Assembly (NCBI GenBank): GCA_963705525.1
Contig: CAVPJW010000003.1
Coordinates: 62,001 to 126,000 of the forward strand
Direction: 5' to 3'
DNA length: 64,000 nt
From: CAVPJW01 sp963705525
Lineage (GTDB): Bacteria > Acidobacteriota > Vicinamibacteria > Vicinamibacterales > CAVPJW01
Part shown: piece after piece, positions 19,278 through 28,157 of the stretch
Layout of the letters: each line of letters begins with the position of its first letter
Position numbering within the stretch: position 1 is the stretch's first letter
Made by a program: the position numbers and the translations under genes
The notes under the pieces: model-generated
Database searches by the model: none
Told to the model about the DNA's origin: nothing
What the model saw: only the letters and a program-made list of their open reading frames with translations

Positions 19278-20918
19278 CTAGCCGGTCTTCGGCGGGCGCA
19301 CGCGCGGCATGTGAATGTAGTCCCAGGGTCGCGTCATCTCTCCGACAGGCACTTCGATCAATGTGGGACCGGTCCTCGCAAGTGCGGCGCGCAGCGCCCT
19401 GCGTAATTCTCCTGGATCCGATGCGCGCTCGGCCGACGCGCCAAAGGCCTCTGCGAGCCGGACGAAATCCGGGTTGCGCAGATCGACCGCAATCCTCCGG
19501 CCGCCGTACAACTCTTTCTGCATCCTGAGCACGTTGCCGAACGCCCCGTCCACAAAGACGACGATGACGATGGCAATCTTGTGGAGGACGGCGGTGGCGA
19601 GCTCCTGAACGTTGTACATGAATCCGCCGTCGCCGGAGATCGCCACGACAGCCTTGTCGGGATTCGCCACCTTGACACCCAGTGCCGTGGCGAACCCGTA
19701 ACCGAGCGTGCCCTGATAACCCGGGGCCACGTAGGTGCGCGGCTTGTACACCGGGAACGCAAAGCTTGCGGCGTAGCCGACCTGCGTGAGCTCCTCGACG
19801 AAGATGCCATCCTCTGGCAGCTCGTCCCGGAGCGCGACGAGGAATTCGTGCTGCGGGCGCACCTTCGCGAAGACACCTGCGAATTTCTCCTTCAGCTGAA
19901 CGAGTTCGTCTTGCCGCGACTCTCTCGGGTGAGACGACTTTTTCAACTGCTCGCCGAGCGCCGCCAACGCCAGCCGCGCGTCGGCCACAATGGCGACGTC
20001 CGGTGGACGGATCCGCGTGATTTCCTCGCGATCGATATCGATGCGAACGATCTTCAGTTTGTCGTCGACGCCCCAGAGCATTTGCGGCGGCTGGAGTCTT
20101 GTGCCGACGGCAAGGACCGCGTCGACATCAGCCCATAGTTCGTGCGCGGCAGGCCATGACTGCGAGAGGTAGTGCCGATCGCTGACAATTCCCTTGCCGC
20201 TCGTGTACGTCGACACGGGCGCCTGGAGGAACTCGGCGACGGCGAGAACCTCCTTGCCTGCATCTTCGGCCCCACTGCCAACCATGATCAGGAGACGCCG
20301 TGCGGCCGACAGCACACGAGCGGCCTCGGCCACAGCGTCTGGATCCGGTGCAGCCTTCGGCGGGAGATCACCGACGTTTTGTGGCTGTGCGATGTCGGCC
20401 TCGATGCTCAGGACGTCCATCGGTATTTCGAGCGCGACCGGCCGCGGGCGGCCGCTCCAGAGCCGCCGGAATGCTTCATTGACCAGTCGCTCGGTATCGG
20501 CCGGATGCTCGATGCGCGCGGCCCACTTGGTCAACCCGCGCAGGATCGCCAGCGAATCCGGAATCTCGTGGAGCATCCCGTAGCCGCGCCCGATCGTCTT
20601 CGAAGGGATTTGTCCCGTGATGCACAGGACTCGCGCGTTGTTCGCATAGGCCGTCGCCAGCGCCGCCGTCGTATTGAGCATGCCAGGCCCCGGCACCACG
20701 ACGTAGACGCCGACGCCGCCGGTGGACTTCGCGTAACCAAGCGCCATGTAGGCAGCGCCCTGCTCGTGGCGCGTGTGCACGACGCGTATGGAGTCGCGTG
20801 CGTCGTACAACGCCGCGAACAAGGCATCGTTCTGATAGCCTGGCAGCGCGAAGAGTGTTTTCACCTGGTGACGACGCAGCATGTCAACGAGCGCCGTCGC
20901 GCCTGTGGTCAGTGCCAT
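19278..20918 (-). CDS. ThDP-dependent decarboxylase/acetolactate-synthase-family enzyme
   Basis: ATG 20918 gives 546 residues. The catalytic Glu is in HTRHEQGAAYMALGYA (E52). The ThDP/Mg motif is SGDGGFMYNVQELATAV followed by FVDGAFGNV. Three domains (PYR, middle, PP) are present. The family includes acetolactate synthase, benzoylformate decarboxylase and phenylpyruvate decarboxylase, and the sequence alone does not decide among them. It is the last gene of the catabolic run, 17 nt after an aldehyde dehydrogenase. Decarboxylation of an aromatic 2-oxoacid to an aldehyde, then oxidation, is a reasonable inference. Confidence 0.85.
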   Translation of the reverse strand: MALTTGATALVDMLRRHQVKTLFALPGYQNDALFAALYDARDSIRVVHTRHEQGAAYMALGYAKSTGGVGVYVVVPGPGMLNTTAALATAYANNARVLCITGQIPSKTIGRGYGMLHEIPDSLAILRGLTKWAARIEHPADTERLVNEAFRRLWSGRPRPVALEIPMDVLSIEADIAQPQNVGDLPPKAAPDPDAVAEAARVLSAARRLLIMVGSGAEDAGKEVLAVAEFLQAPVSTYTSGKGIVSDRHYLSQSWPAAHELWADVDAVLAVGTRLQPPQMLWGVDDKLKIVRIDIDREEITRIRPPDVAIVADARLALAALGEQLKKSSHPRESRQDELVQLKEKFAGVFAKVRPQHEFLVALRDELPEDGIFVEELTQVGYAASFAFPVYKPRTYVAPGYQGTLGYGFATALGVKVANPDKAVVAISGDGGFMYNVQELATAVLHKIAIVIVVFVDGAFGNVLRMQKELYGGRRIAVDLRNPDFVRLAEAFGASAERASDPGELRRALRAALARTGPTLIEVPVGEMTRPWDYIHMPRVRPPKTG

Positions 20919-20935
20919 GATTGAGGTTTCTTCCG

Positions 20936-22432
20936 TCAGAGCGCCGTGTTGATCCAGACGGCCTTGACGTTCAGATAGTCGTCGAGCGAGTGCACGCCGA
21001 ACTCGCGCCCGTAGCCGCTCATCTTGTAGCCGCCGAACGGCACCGCGGCGTCCACGACCGTTCTGCAGTTGATCCAGACCGATCCCGACTGCAGCTCCTT
21101 CGCGAGCCGATGGGCCGTGCCGAGATCGCGCGTCCACACATAGCTTCCCAGTCCATAGAAGGTGTCGTTGGCGCTCCGGGCTACCTGGCTCAGATCCTCG
21201 AACGGCAGGGCGGAAAGCACCGGACCAAAAATCTCCTCGCGGGCGATCGTCATGTTCTCCTTCACGTCGGCGAAGACTGTCGGCTCGACGAAATAACCCG
21301 TCGACAGCGTTCCTTCAGTGATGCGGCGCCCGCCCGTCACCGTGCGAGCCCCTTCGTCGACGCCCGCACGCAGGTATCCGGTCACGCGGTCGAGCTGCTG
21401 CTGGGACACGATCGGTCCGATTTGCGTTGAGGGATCGAGACTGTGACCCACCTTGAGGCCTCGCGCGAATGTCGCGACGCGCTCGACGAATTCCTGGTAG
21501 ATGCGCCGCTCCACGAAGAGACGCGTGCCCGCCGCGCAAATCTGCCCGGAGTTCGCGAAACACGACATCGCGGCGCCGGGCACGGCGGCTTCGAGATCGG
21601 CGTCGGCGAACACGATGTCGGGCGACTTGCCTCCCAGCTCGAGCGAAACCCTCTTGAGGTTGCCGGCCGAACCGCGCACGACGTGCTGACCCGTGATGTG
21701 CGACCCGGTGAACGAGATCTTGTCTACGCCGTGGTGGGCCACGAGCGCGGCGCCGCACGTCTCACCGAATCCTGGAACGACGTTCACGACGCCCTCCGGG
21801 AATCCGGCCTCGAGAGTCAGTTCACCAAGCTTGAGCGGCGAGAGGCTCGCCTCCTCGGCCGGCTTCAGGATCACGGTGCACCCGGCGGCGAGCGCCGTCG
21901 CGAGCTTCCAGATCGCCATCCGAAGCGGCGCGTTCCACGGAATGATCGAACCGACCACGCCGACGGGTTCCTTCAGGGTGTACGTGAAGTAATCGCCGGC
22001 GGCTGAAGGCTCTATCGTTTCGCCGTGGATCTTCGTGCACCACCCCGCGTAGTACCGAATCGTATTGACGTGCTCGGCCGGCCCGCGGCCGAGCGCGATC
22101 GGCGATCCCATGTCCAGCACGTCGAGCATGCGCAGCTCGTCGAAGTGCTGCTGCACCAGTTCCGCCCACCTGAGCATCAGGTTGGCGCGTTCCGCGGGCT
22201 TCATGCGTCTCCAGGGGCCTTCAAACGCGCGACGTGCGGCCTGAACCGCCAGGTCCACGTCCGCGGCATCGCCTTCGGCGATGCTGGCGAGCAGCTGCCC
22301 GTCGGAAGGATTCCGGCTCTCGAACGTCCGGCCGGACTGCGATGGCAGCCAACGCCCGCCGATGAGAAGCTGTTTGGTCTTCCCGTCCAGGAATGCGGGC
22401 AATATCGCCGCGGTCGTCGTGGTGGTATCCAT
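20936..22432 (-). CDS. NAD(P)-dependent aldehyde dehydrogenase
   Basis: A 498-residue ALDH-superfamily enzyme from ATG 22432. The Glu motif is LELGGKSPDIVFADAD, the catalytic Cys is in NSGQICAAGTRLFV, and cofactor-binding blocks are IIPWNAPLRMAIWKLATAL and VILKPAEEASL. The C-terminal GGYKMSGYGREFG is typical. It lies between a flavin reductase and a ThDP decarboxylase in a tight run, so its substrate is probably an aromatic or ring-cleavage semialdehyde. No frame break is seen in this copy, unlike the second ALDH at 43071-44601. Confidence 0.92.
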   Translation of the reverse strand: MDTTTTTAAILPAFLDGKTKQLLIGGRWLPSQSGRTFESRNPSDGQLLASIAEGDAADVDLAVQAARRAFEGPWRRMKPAERANLMLRWAELVQQHFDELRMLDVLDMGSPIALGRGPAEHVNTIRYYAGWCTKIHGETIEPSAAGDYFTYTLKEPVGVVGSIIPWNAPLRMAIWKLATALAAGCTVILKPAEEASLSPLKLGELTLEAGFPEGVVNVVPGFGETCGAALVAHHGVDKISFTGSHITGQHVVRGSAGNLKRVSLELGGKSPDIVFADADLEAAVPGAAMSCFANSGQICAAGTRLFVERRIYQEFVERVATFARGLKVGHSLDPSTQIGPIVSQQQLDRVTGYLRAGVDEGARTVTGGRRITEGTLSTGYFVEPTVFADVKENMTIAREEIFGPVLSALPFEDLSQVARSANDTFYGLGSYVWTRDLGTAHRLAKELQSGSVWINCRTVVDAAVPFGGYKMSGYGREFGVHSLDDYLNVKAVWINTAL

Positions 22433-22436
22433 GTGA

Positions 22437-22997
22437 TCAAGCGTCCCTTTGCCACGGGTCGTAGTACACCTGAGCGTCGGCGCCCTCCGCCGTGAGATCG
22501 GGCGCTGGCGCTTCGATCGCGGGAGCCATCCGGTGATACTGACCGCCGAAGAAAAGGAGCGGTCGATGCGGCTCCACACCTCGATGGAGCGCCGTGACGC
22601 GGCCGATCACAATCCAGTGATCGCCGCCCTCGAGTATTTCGTGCACCGCGCACCCGATGACGGCACCCGCGCCTTCGAGACGCACCAGGCCTTCCCAGGA
22701 CACGAAGCGATGCGGCGGATGCGTCGCGTCCTTCCAGATTCCGGCAAAGTAGGTCGAGAGCGCCTGCTGATCCTCGCGAAGAATGCTGACGGAAAAGCCC
22801 GGCGCCTCGCGCACGAGCGCGGCCGTTCGCGCGTGCTTCCCCACGCAGAACAGCACGAGCATCGGATCCAGCGACAGCGACGTGAAGGCATTCGCCGTCA
22901 TCGCATGCACCTCTCCTCGAATTTCGGTCGCGATGACGGTCACGCCCGTCGCAAACTGGCCGGCCGTTTGACGGAACTCGCGGACATCGATGCTCAT
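22437..22997 (-). CDS. hpaC: Flavin reductase (HpaC-like)
   Basis: The family's FMN-binding split-barrel pattern is visible: FRQTAGQFATGVTVIATE, AMTANAFTSLSLDP, LFCVGKHARTA, and WIVIGRVTALH near the end. These enzymes supply reduced FAD to two-component monooxygenases, and the preceding gene is an HpaB-type oxygenase. The start is ATG 22997; GTG 23003, overlapping the oxygenase stop by 4 nt, is an equally good option. It could serve both HpaB-like enzymes of the island. The symbol is by role, not by tested substrate. Confidence 0.85.
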   Translation of the reverse strand: MSIDVREFRQTAGQFATGVTVIATEIRGEVHAMTANAFTSLSLDPMLVLFCVGKHARTAALVREAPGFSVSILREDQQALSTYFAGIWKDATHPPHRFVSWEGLVRLEGAGAVIGCAVHEILEGGDHWIVIGRVTALHRGVEPHRPLLFFGGQYHRMAPAIEAPAPDLTAEGADAQVYYDPWQRDA

Positions 22998-22999
22998 GG

Positions 23000-24535
23000 T
23001 CACTCAGTCCTGCCGGTTCCGGCCTCGTTTTTGGCGGCTGCCAGGAATTCCCGGACACGTTCCATGTACTGCCTGCGATCGTGGCTCGACACCAGGGCCC
23101 CGGCCATCCGCACGGGATCGCCGAAGAAAAACCGCTCGTACAACACTTGCCTCGACCCGAACGCAGACACGGCGGTATCCCAGGCCAGTCGAAACAACGG
23201 AATCCGATCGTGAGCCTCGGCGCGGGCCGACTGGAAGTACATCCTGATCTCATCCGCCATCGGACCGTTGACATCGGCTTCGGTAGGCATCGCCACCAGG
23301 CCGCTCGCACCCATCTGCTGAATGATCTCGATCATCCGTGGATACAGGCGCGGATAGAGGTTGCGTGCGGCGTCGAGCGGATCCCACGCGGGCCTCATCA
23401 CGCCGTATTCGTCCAGTGCGGCTTCGCTCTCAGCCGTCCGCAGAAACGCCCTCATGGTCTCCGCGTTGACCCAGATCTCAGCGAGTTTTTCCTGGATGTG
23501 CTGAAAGCCTTCGATGCCGATCGCATCGGCCATGAGCGAGGCGAGCCCGAGCAGGAACTCCGTCTTCGCCAGATTCTTCACCACCACCTGGTGCGCCATG
23601 TTCACGACGGCGCCCGTTCGCAGGTACGCCTGATTGCACCGCACGACATCACGGTACAGAAACACCCGCTCCCACGGCACAAACACATCGTCGAAGATCA
23701 CGACCGAGTCGAGCTCGTCGAATCTCGACCCGAGGGGATGGTCGTAGTGCGAGCGGCCGTAGTCGAGACCTTCACGGCAGAGGAACTTCAGGCCAGGAGT
23801 GGCGCATGGAATGCAGAATCCGAACGCGTACGGCGCGTCCTCGTCCTGGTTCTTGAGCACCGTGGACGGAAACACCATCAGCTCGTCGGAGATGGGAAGG
23901 GTCGCCAGCATGCGACAGCCGCGAATGACGATGCCGGCGTCGGTCTCGTCTTTAACGCGGGCGGCCAGAAACGGGTCGGCCTGACGGGCCGTGTTCGTCG
24001 AACGATTGGCTTGAGGCGTGATCAACGTGTGCGTCAGGCACAGGTCGTGTTCACGGACGTACTCGTGGTACGCCCTGGCATTCACGCCGAAACGCGGATC
24101 GGCCTCGGCCAGAAACGCCGCGCCGGTCGCATACCCGGTGATGGCGCGGTTCAAGTAGTCGGGTGACCGGCCCATCATGCCGAATGTCGCGTCGGCCCAG
24201 ATCTTCATCGCCCGGCTGACGCTCGTCAGCTCGTCGTGCGTCCTTGGCATCAGGAACGAGCGGCCGACCTTGCGTCCGGACGTCGGGGACTGATCGAGCA
24301 TGTCCTCGGCGCGCCGCCACTGGAGATCGTAGAGGCTCGCGAGGCTGTAAACGCCGTTCTTCATCGCCGGATGAACCGTGACATCGGCGACTCGTTCGCC
24401 GGCGTACCACAAGCTCGGCCCGGATTCCTTCAGGCGCTGGAGCACATCCGCGCCGCGACGTGCTCCCCGCGCCGATGCTGCGTCCCGTGAGCCGTGCGCG
24501 GCGGTGTCCATCGGTTTCGAAGCCATGCGTTCCAT
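23000..24535 (-). CDS. hpaB: 4-hydroxyphenylacetate 3-hydroxylase (HpaB) family oxygenase, copy 1
   Basis: The 511-residue acyl-CoA-dehydrogenase-fold, FADH2-dependent aromatic hydroxylase starts at ATG 24535, overlapping the previous stop by 1 nt. HpaB hallmarks are SFLMPRTHDELTSVSRAMKIW, FGMMGRSPDYLN, DAGIVIRGCRMLATLPISDE, the loop YDHPLGSRFDELDSVVIFDD and VPWERVFLYRD. It is followed directly by its likely flavin reductase. Substrates in the family include 4-HPA, phenols, resorcinol and chlorophenols, so ortho-hydroxylation of a phenol is safe but the exact substrate is not. Confidence 0.88.
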   Translation of the reverse strand: MERMASKPMDTAAHGSRDAASARGARRGADVLQRLKESGPSLWYAGERVADVTVHPAMKNGVYSLASLYDLQWRRAEDMLDQSPTSGRKVGRSFLMPRTHDELTSVSRAMKIWADATFGMMGRSPDYLNRAITGYATGAAFLAEADPRFGVNARAYHEYVREHDLCLTHTLITPQANRSTNTARQADPFLAARVKDETDAGIVIRGCRMLATLPISDELMVFPSTVLKNQDEDAPYAFGFCIPCATPGLKFLCREGLDYGRSHYDHPLGSRFDELDSVVIFDDVFVPWERVFLYRDVVRCNQAYLRTGAVVNMAHQVVVKNLAKTEFLLGLASLMADAIGIEGFQHIQEKLAEIWVNAETMRAFLRTAESEAALDEYGVMRPAWDPLDAARNLYPRLYPRMIEIIQQMGASGLVAMPTEADVNGPMADEIRMYFQSARAEAHDRIPLFRLAWDTAVSAFGSRQVLYERFFFGDPVRMAGALVSSHDRRQYMERVREFLAAAKNEAGTGRTE

Positions 24536-25511
24536 CACAACCCGAAAAGCACCTGTGCGTTCGCTCCCCGCACCTGGTTCCGCAGGCCTGGACTGAGCGC
24601 GTCGAGCCGGGCCAGACATTCGGCCATGTGGCCATTCTTGTGTGGGTAGTCCGTGCCGTAGAGCACTCTTTCAGAGCCGAACACATCAACCGTCAGCTCG
24701 AGAGCGCCGTCCGTGTACGCGAGCGAGTCCGCGTACACTCGATGCGCGTATGTGCTCGGGCGAGTCTTGATCGTCGCGCGAACGGGCTCGTACGAGTCGT
24801 GCCACATGTCGAGGCGGCCCATCAGGAACGGCAGGCAGCCTCCCGCATGACCGCAAATCAATTTCACCCGCGGGTAACGGTCGAAGAAGCCATCCAGAAT
24901 CATTCTCGAGACGGCCAGCGTCGTGTCGAACATGAAGCCGACAATCGGGATCAGGTTGTACCGCTGCATGTCCATGCGCTCGACCCCAGGCGGCGCCGTT
25001 GGATGGAGCAGCACAGGAAGGCCTCGATCGTCGATCGCGGCCCAGATCTCCGAGAAACGTGGGTCGGTCAGCGACGCGCCTTCGATGTTGGCCAGCACCA
25101 TGACACCGACGGCTCCCTGGGCACAGGCACGCCCCAGCTCGTCGATCGCCCGTCGGGATACTGCCAGGGGAGCGACGCCATCCAGCGAATGCGCTCGGGT
25201 TGCCGGGATTGCGCCGCCGCCATGCTGTCGTTGATGCTTCGCGCGGCGCGCTCGCTCGCCTCGGCCTCTCCCCAGTACACGTTCGGGCACGTTAGCGACA
25301 CGATGGCCATATCCACGCCGGCATGGTCCATATTGCGGATGCGGGCCTCGTAATCGAACATCTCCGGCGTCAGGGTCATGAACGGCGCGCCGGCGCGGTG
25401 GATGGCGCGGCTGCCTCCCGCCACGGCTTTCACCGTGAACGTCGCATCGCGCTCGAGGAGTTCCAGCCACTCCTGGCTGACCATGTGGGTGTGAATGTCG
25501 ATGGTCTTCAA
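24535..25511 (-). CDS. ACMSD-like amidohydrolase/decarboxylase, frame change near 25155
   Basis: The N-terminal frame begins MKTIDIHTHMVSQEWLELL with the metal-binding HxH and runs to RIRWMASLPWQYPDG. The continuation AIDELGRACAQGAVGVMVLAN through HPTAPPG, ICGHAGGCLPFLMGRLD and VLYGTDYPHKNGHM is in another frame. One missing base around 25150-25158 reconciles them. The joined protein aligns by eye with alpha-amino-beta-carboxymuconate-semialdehyde decarboxylase and related gamma-resorcylate or 5-carboxyvanillate decarboxylases. A zinc-dependent decarboxylation or hydrolysis of a ring or ring-cleavage product is likely. Confidence 0.85.
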
Positions 25512-25524
25512 TAGAGGGTCCTGT

Positions 25525-26805
25525 TCAGAAAAGCGTGCTGGCCACCGGCACGACCTCGCCGCTCGGAGGGCTGACGAGCCCGGCCTCTCTCGCCGACGCC
25601 GGCGCGCGTTTGTCGAGCGGCAGCTTGAAGAGCCGGCACGCGTTGCCGCCCAGAATCTTTCGTTTCGCTTGATCCGACAAGAACGGCAGATCGTAGATCA
25701 CCGACGGCACGTCGAAGTCCCAGTGGGGATAGTCGGAGGAGTACACCAGCGTATTCTCCGCATTCATCATCTCGAACGATTCACGCATCATCGCCGGGCT
25801 TCCCGTCCGCTCCATCGGTTGCGTCGAGAAGTACATCTCCCGCATGTAGTCGCTGGGAAGCTTCTTGAGCAGCGGGCATTCCGACGTGCGCATCAGGTAT
25901 TCGTTGTCCAGCCGCTGCATGAGAAACGGAATCCAGGCAAGGCCGCTTTCCAGCCACATCAGCGACAACTTCGGAAATCGCTCGGGAATGCCGTTCACGA
26001 TCAAGTTGGTCAGATGGATCATGTTGCAGAACGAGAACCCGAGCGCGTGCGCCGAGATGAACTTGTTCAGCTGGACCATCGACTGCTCGTGCCAGTTGTA
26101 GGCCGCGTGAAACGCCAGGGGGAGACCCCGCTCCTGCAGCGCCGCGTACACGGGCGCGTACTCGTTGGCATGAACCGGTCGATACCGGATGCTCGTCACC
26201 ATGAAGCCGACCACGCCGGGCGTCCCGCCAAAGTCCTCGACCATCTTCAGGCTGGCCACTGGATCGTTGAACGGCAGATAGATGAGCGTCTTGATCCTCG
26301 TGTCCTGGGGCAGGAGCACGTCCGTCAGCCAGCGCGAGTAGGCCCTCGCCAGCGCCACCTCCACGTCGACGGAGGGATGCAGGCTCAGATGGAGCATCGG
26401 CGTCGGGAAGAGCACGGTGTAGTCGATGCCCATCATGTTCATCGCCCAGATGGTGCGCTGAATGTCGTCGTGCTGACCCGACCCCGGCCCCAGATCGCGG
26501 GCATCCTGCAGCTGATTCCGCCCGCTCCGAAGGATGCGGCCGCTGACCTCCTGGTTGCCGACCTGTGCCGTCGTAATCGTCGTCGCCGCCGCTTTACCGC
26601 TCCGCTGAATCATCGCCTGGGCCCAGTCCCGAATGGCGTCGTCCTCTATGCGCGGAATGATCTCGTCCCAGCGTCGATCCTCGTAGTGATGAGAATCGAC
26701 ATCGACGATCGTGAACTGGGAAAACCCATGCGCGTCCGCCTGTGCTCGCGCGTTCGCCAGCAGGTTGCGAATCTCGATTCGTCCGCGGTCGTACAGGTCG
26801 CTCAT
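25525..26805 (-). CDS. Amidohydrolase-2 family metal-dependent hydrolase
   Basis: A 426-residue TIM-barrel protein. The first metal motif is degenerate relative to ACMSD (VDVDSHHYED in place of DxHxH), followed by a His in LAFHAAYNW and the catalytic Asp in VYSSDYPHWD. The long insertion between beta-1 and the core is seen in relatives linked to Rieske oxygenases and aromatic pathways. It lies 13 nt upstream of the ACMSD-like gene in transcription order. Hydrolase, hydratase and decarboxylase are all possible. Confidence 0.8.
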   Translation of the reverse strand: MSDLYDRGRIEIRNLLANARAQADAHGFSQFTIVDVDSHHYEDRRWDEIIPRIEDDAIRDWAQAMIQRSGKAAATTITTAQVGNQEVSGRILRSGRNQLQDARDLGPGSGQHDDIQRTIWAMNMMGIDYTVLFPTPMLHLSLHPSVDVEVALARAYSRWLTDVLLPQDTRIKTLIYLPFNDPVASLKMVEDFGGTPGVVGFMVTSIRYRPVHANEYAPVYAALQERGLPLAFHAAYNWHEQSMVQLNKFISAHALGFSFCNMIHLTNLIVNGIPERFPKLSLMWLESGLAWIPFLMQRLDNEYLMRTSECPLLKKLPSDYMREMYFSTQPMERTGSPAMMRESFEMMNAENTLVYSSDYPHWDFDVPSVIYDLPFLSDQAKRKILGGNACRLFKLPLDKRAPASAREAGLVSPPSGEVVPVASTLF

Positions 26806-26820
26806 TCGTCGCGTCTCTGC

Positions 26821-27135
26821 TCAGCGCTCCACGCCGGCTGCCCGCGGACCGTTGCCCCATGCCTGCCAGAGCGCCAGTTCGAAGGTCTCGAGATCCGCGG
26901 CTTCGAGAAGCGCACTGACTGTCCTCAGGGCATCGGTCGCACAGATCTCCCCGTGCCGGACGGGTAGGAACCCGTGACTTTCATCCAGCAACCGGCCGTA
27001 GGCTTTCACCGCAGCGGTCATGAGCTGCTGGACGTCAGCTTCGGTCAATGAGTCGGGATCGATGTTCCAGATTCGCTGCGCGGTCGTCTCGCGAGACGCG
27101 TCCGCGCCTCCCGGGCCGTCATGTGACGATGACAT
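26821..27135 (-). CDS. Small conserved-looking protein of unknown function in the catabolic operon
   Basis: ATG 27135 gives 104 residues and overlaps the Rieske ferredoxin by 17 nt. The sequence is mostly helical and acidic (SLTEADVQQLMTAAVKAYG, TDALRTVSALLEAADLETF, LALWQAWGNG). It has one Cys and no transmembrane segment. It is neither LigA-like nor a recognisable ferredoxin. Its position between a Rieske ferredoxin and an amidohydrolase suggests a small subunit or accessory protein. This is inference only. Confidence 0.6.
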   Translation of the reverse strand: MSSSHDGPGGADASRETTAQRIWNIDPDSLTEADVQQLMTAAVKAYGRLLDESHGFLPVRHGEICATDALRTVSALLEAADLETFELALWQAWGNGPRAAGVER

Positions 27136-27505
27136 ACACGTCGTCTCCTTCGACCTCGACCTGAAACGAGCGCAAGCGTCGAGAATTGCCGCCACAGAAT
27201 CGGCCCGAGCGAAGATCGTATTCCCAGCCGTGCCAGGGACAGACCAGGTGCGGCTCGCTCCGATCGTACCGCTCGCCGAGCACCTGTCCGCCGGGCGCCA
27301 CAACCGCGGTCATACGCGGGAAATAGCGGCCTTCGCAGACGGGCCCGCCCTGGTGCAGGCATCGATTCTCGTACGCGACGAACTGCCCCTCGACATAGAA
27401 GACACCGATCTGACAGTCAGCCGCGGGCACGATCTTCCGATCGCCGTCGCGAAATTCACCGACGGTACCGACCCGAATTCGGCCGGATGCGCTAGTCCCA
27501 GCCAT
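27119..27505 (-). CDS. Rieske [2Fe-2S] ferredoxin-like protein
   Basis: A 128-residue protein with a classic Rieske cluster site: C-x-H in NRCLHQGGPVCEG and C-x2-H in LVCPWHGWEYDL. The spacing between the two halves is enlarged by an insertion containing VVAPGGQVLGERYDRS. ATG 27505 overlaps the upstream RraA gene. It could pass electrons to a Rieske oxygenase such as the one at 41775-42955, or act as a small redox subunit for a partner in this operon. No reductase with a plant-type ferredoxin domain is seen. Confidence 0.85.
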   Translation of the reverse strand: MAGTSASGRIRVGTVGEFRDGDRKIVPAADCQIGVFYVEGQFVAYENRCLHQGGPVCEGRYFPRMTAVVAPGGQVLGERYDRSEPHLVCPWHGWEYDLRSGRFCGGNSRRLRSFQVEVEGDDVYVIVT

Positions 27506-28157
27506 AGATATCCAGCGTGCGTTCACCCCGCGCCAGACGGGCCGTCACGTCTTCTTCGGCGCGCTCCCGGGCCGCGGCTCGATCGAGCGTCTCGGCCAGC
27601 CGCTCTCGTGGAAGGGCCACGACGCCGTCCGCATCTCCGAGCAGGAGATCGCCAGGCGCGATCACCGCTCGACCGATCATGATCGGCTCGTTCACGGATC
27701 CCGGCGCGTCGCGATCCTTCGACGTCCCCCTGATGGAGATCCCTCGGGCGAAGACCGGAAAGCCGAGGCGTTCGAGCCGTTCGCGGTCGCGAACACAGCC
27801 GTCTACGACGAGCCCTCCAAGGCCGCGGGCAAGGGCGGCCGTCGACATGATCTCGCCCCAGTATCCCCATTCGAAGTCGTCGCTCACGCTGGCCGCGATC
27901 ACATCGCCTGACTGCGCGGCGTAGATAGCGCGATGCAGCCAGAGGTTGTCGCCCGGCGCGCAGCGCACGGTCAGAGCCGGCCCACAAGCGCGGAATGAAG
28001 GCGCGACGGGTTTGATTGCCGACGGCAGCGCGCCTGTCCGGCCAGCGGCCTCGTGCAGCGTCGCCGACCCATAGCGGGCGGCGCTCGCGACGAGATCGAT
28101 TGAGGGCCGCGCGTGAACGCCGCGGGCCGCTGGCTTCGTCGCGGCGTCAGCGCTCAC
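27492..28157 (-). CDS. RraA/HMG-aldolase family protein, copy 3
   Basis: GTG 28157 overlaps the previous stop by 11 nt and gives 221 residues. The family signature is kept: SGDVIAASVSDDFEWGYWGEIMSTAA, GLGGLVVDGCVRDRERL, LGFPVFARG and APGDLLLGDADGVVALP. In bona fide 4-hydroxy-4-methyl-2-oxoglutarate/4-carboxy-4-hydroxy-2-oxoadipate aldolases the Arg-Asp of CVRD is catalytic, and it is present. RNase E inhibitor RraA shares the fold, but the catabolic context favours an aldolase or oxaloacetate decarboxylase. Confidence 0.82.
   Translation of the reverse strand: MSADAATKPAARGVHARPSIDLVASAARYGSATLHEAAGRTGALPSAIKPVAPSFRACGPALTVRCAPGDNLWLHRAIYAAQSGDVIAASVSDDFEWGYWGEIMSTAALARGLGGLVVDGCVRDRERLERLGFPVFARGISIRGTSKDRDAPGSVNEPIMIGRAVIAPGDLLLGDADGVVALPRERLAETLDRAAARERAEEDVTARLARGERTLDIYGWD

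Noticed and set aside
22201..23310. Minus-strand frame spanning the flavin reductase and HpaB 3' end
   Set aside because: It is the wrong frame of two real genes on the same strand; no motif is present.
25495..26967. 490-codon plus-strand frame across the amidohydrolase genes
   Set aside because: Antisense to a well-supported amidohydrolase; the translation is low-complexity Arg/His-rich sequence.
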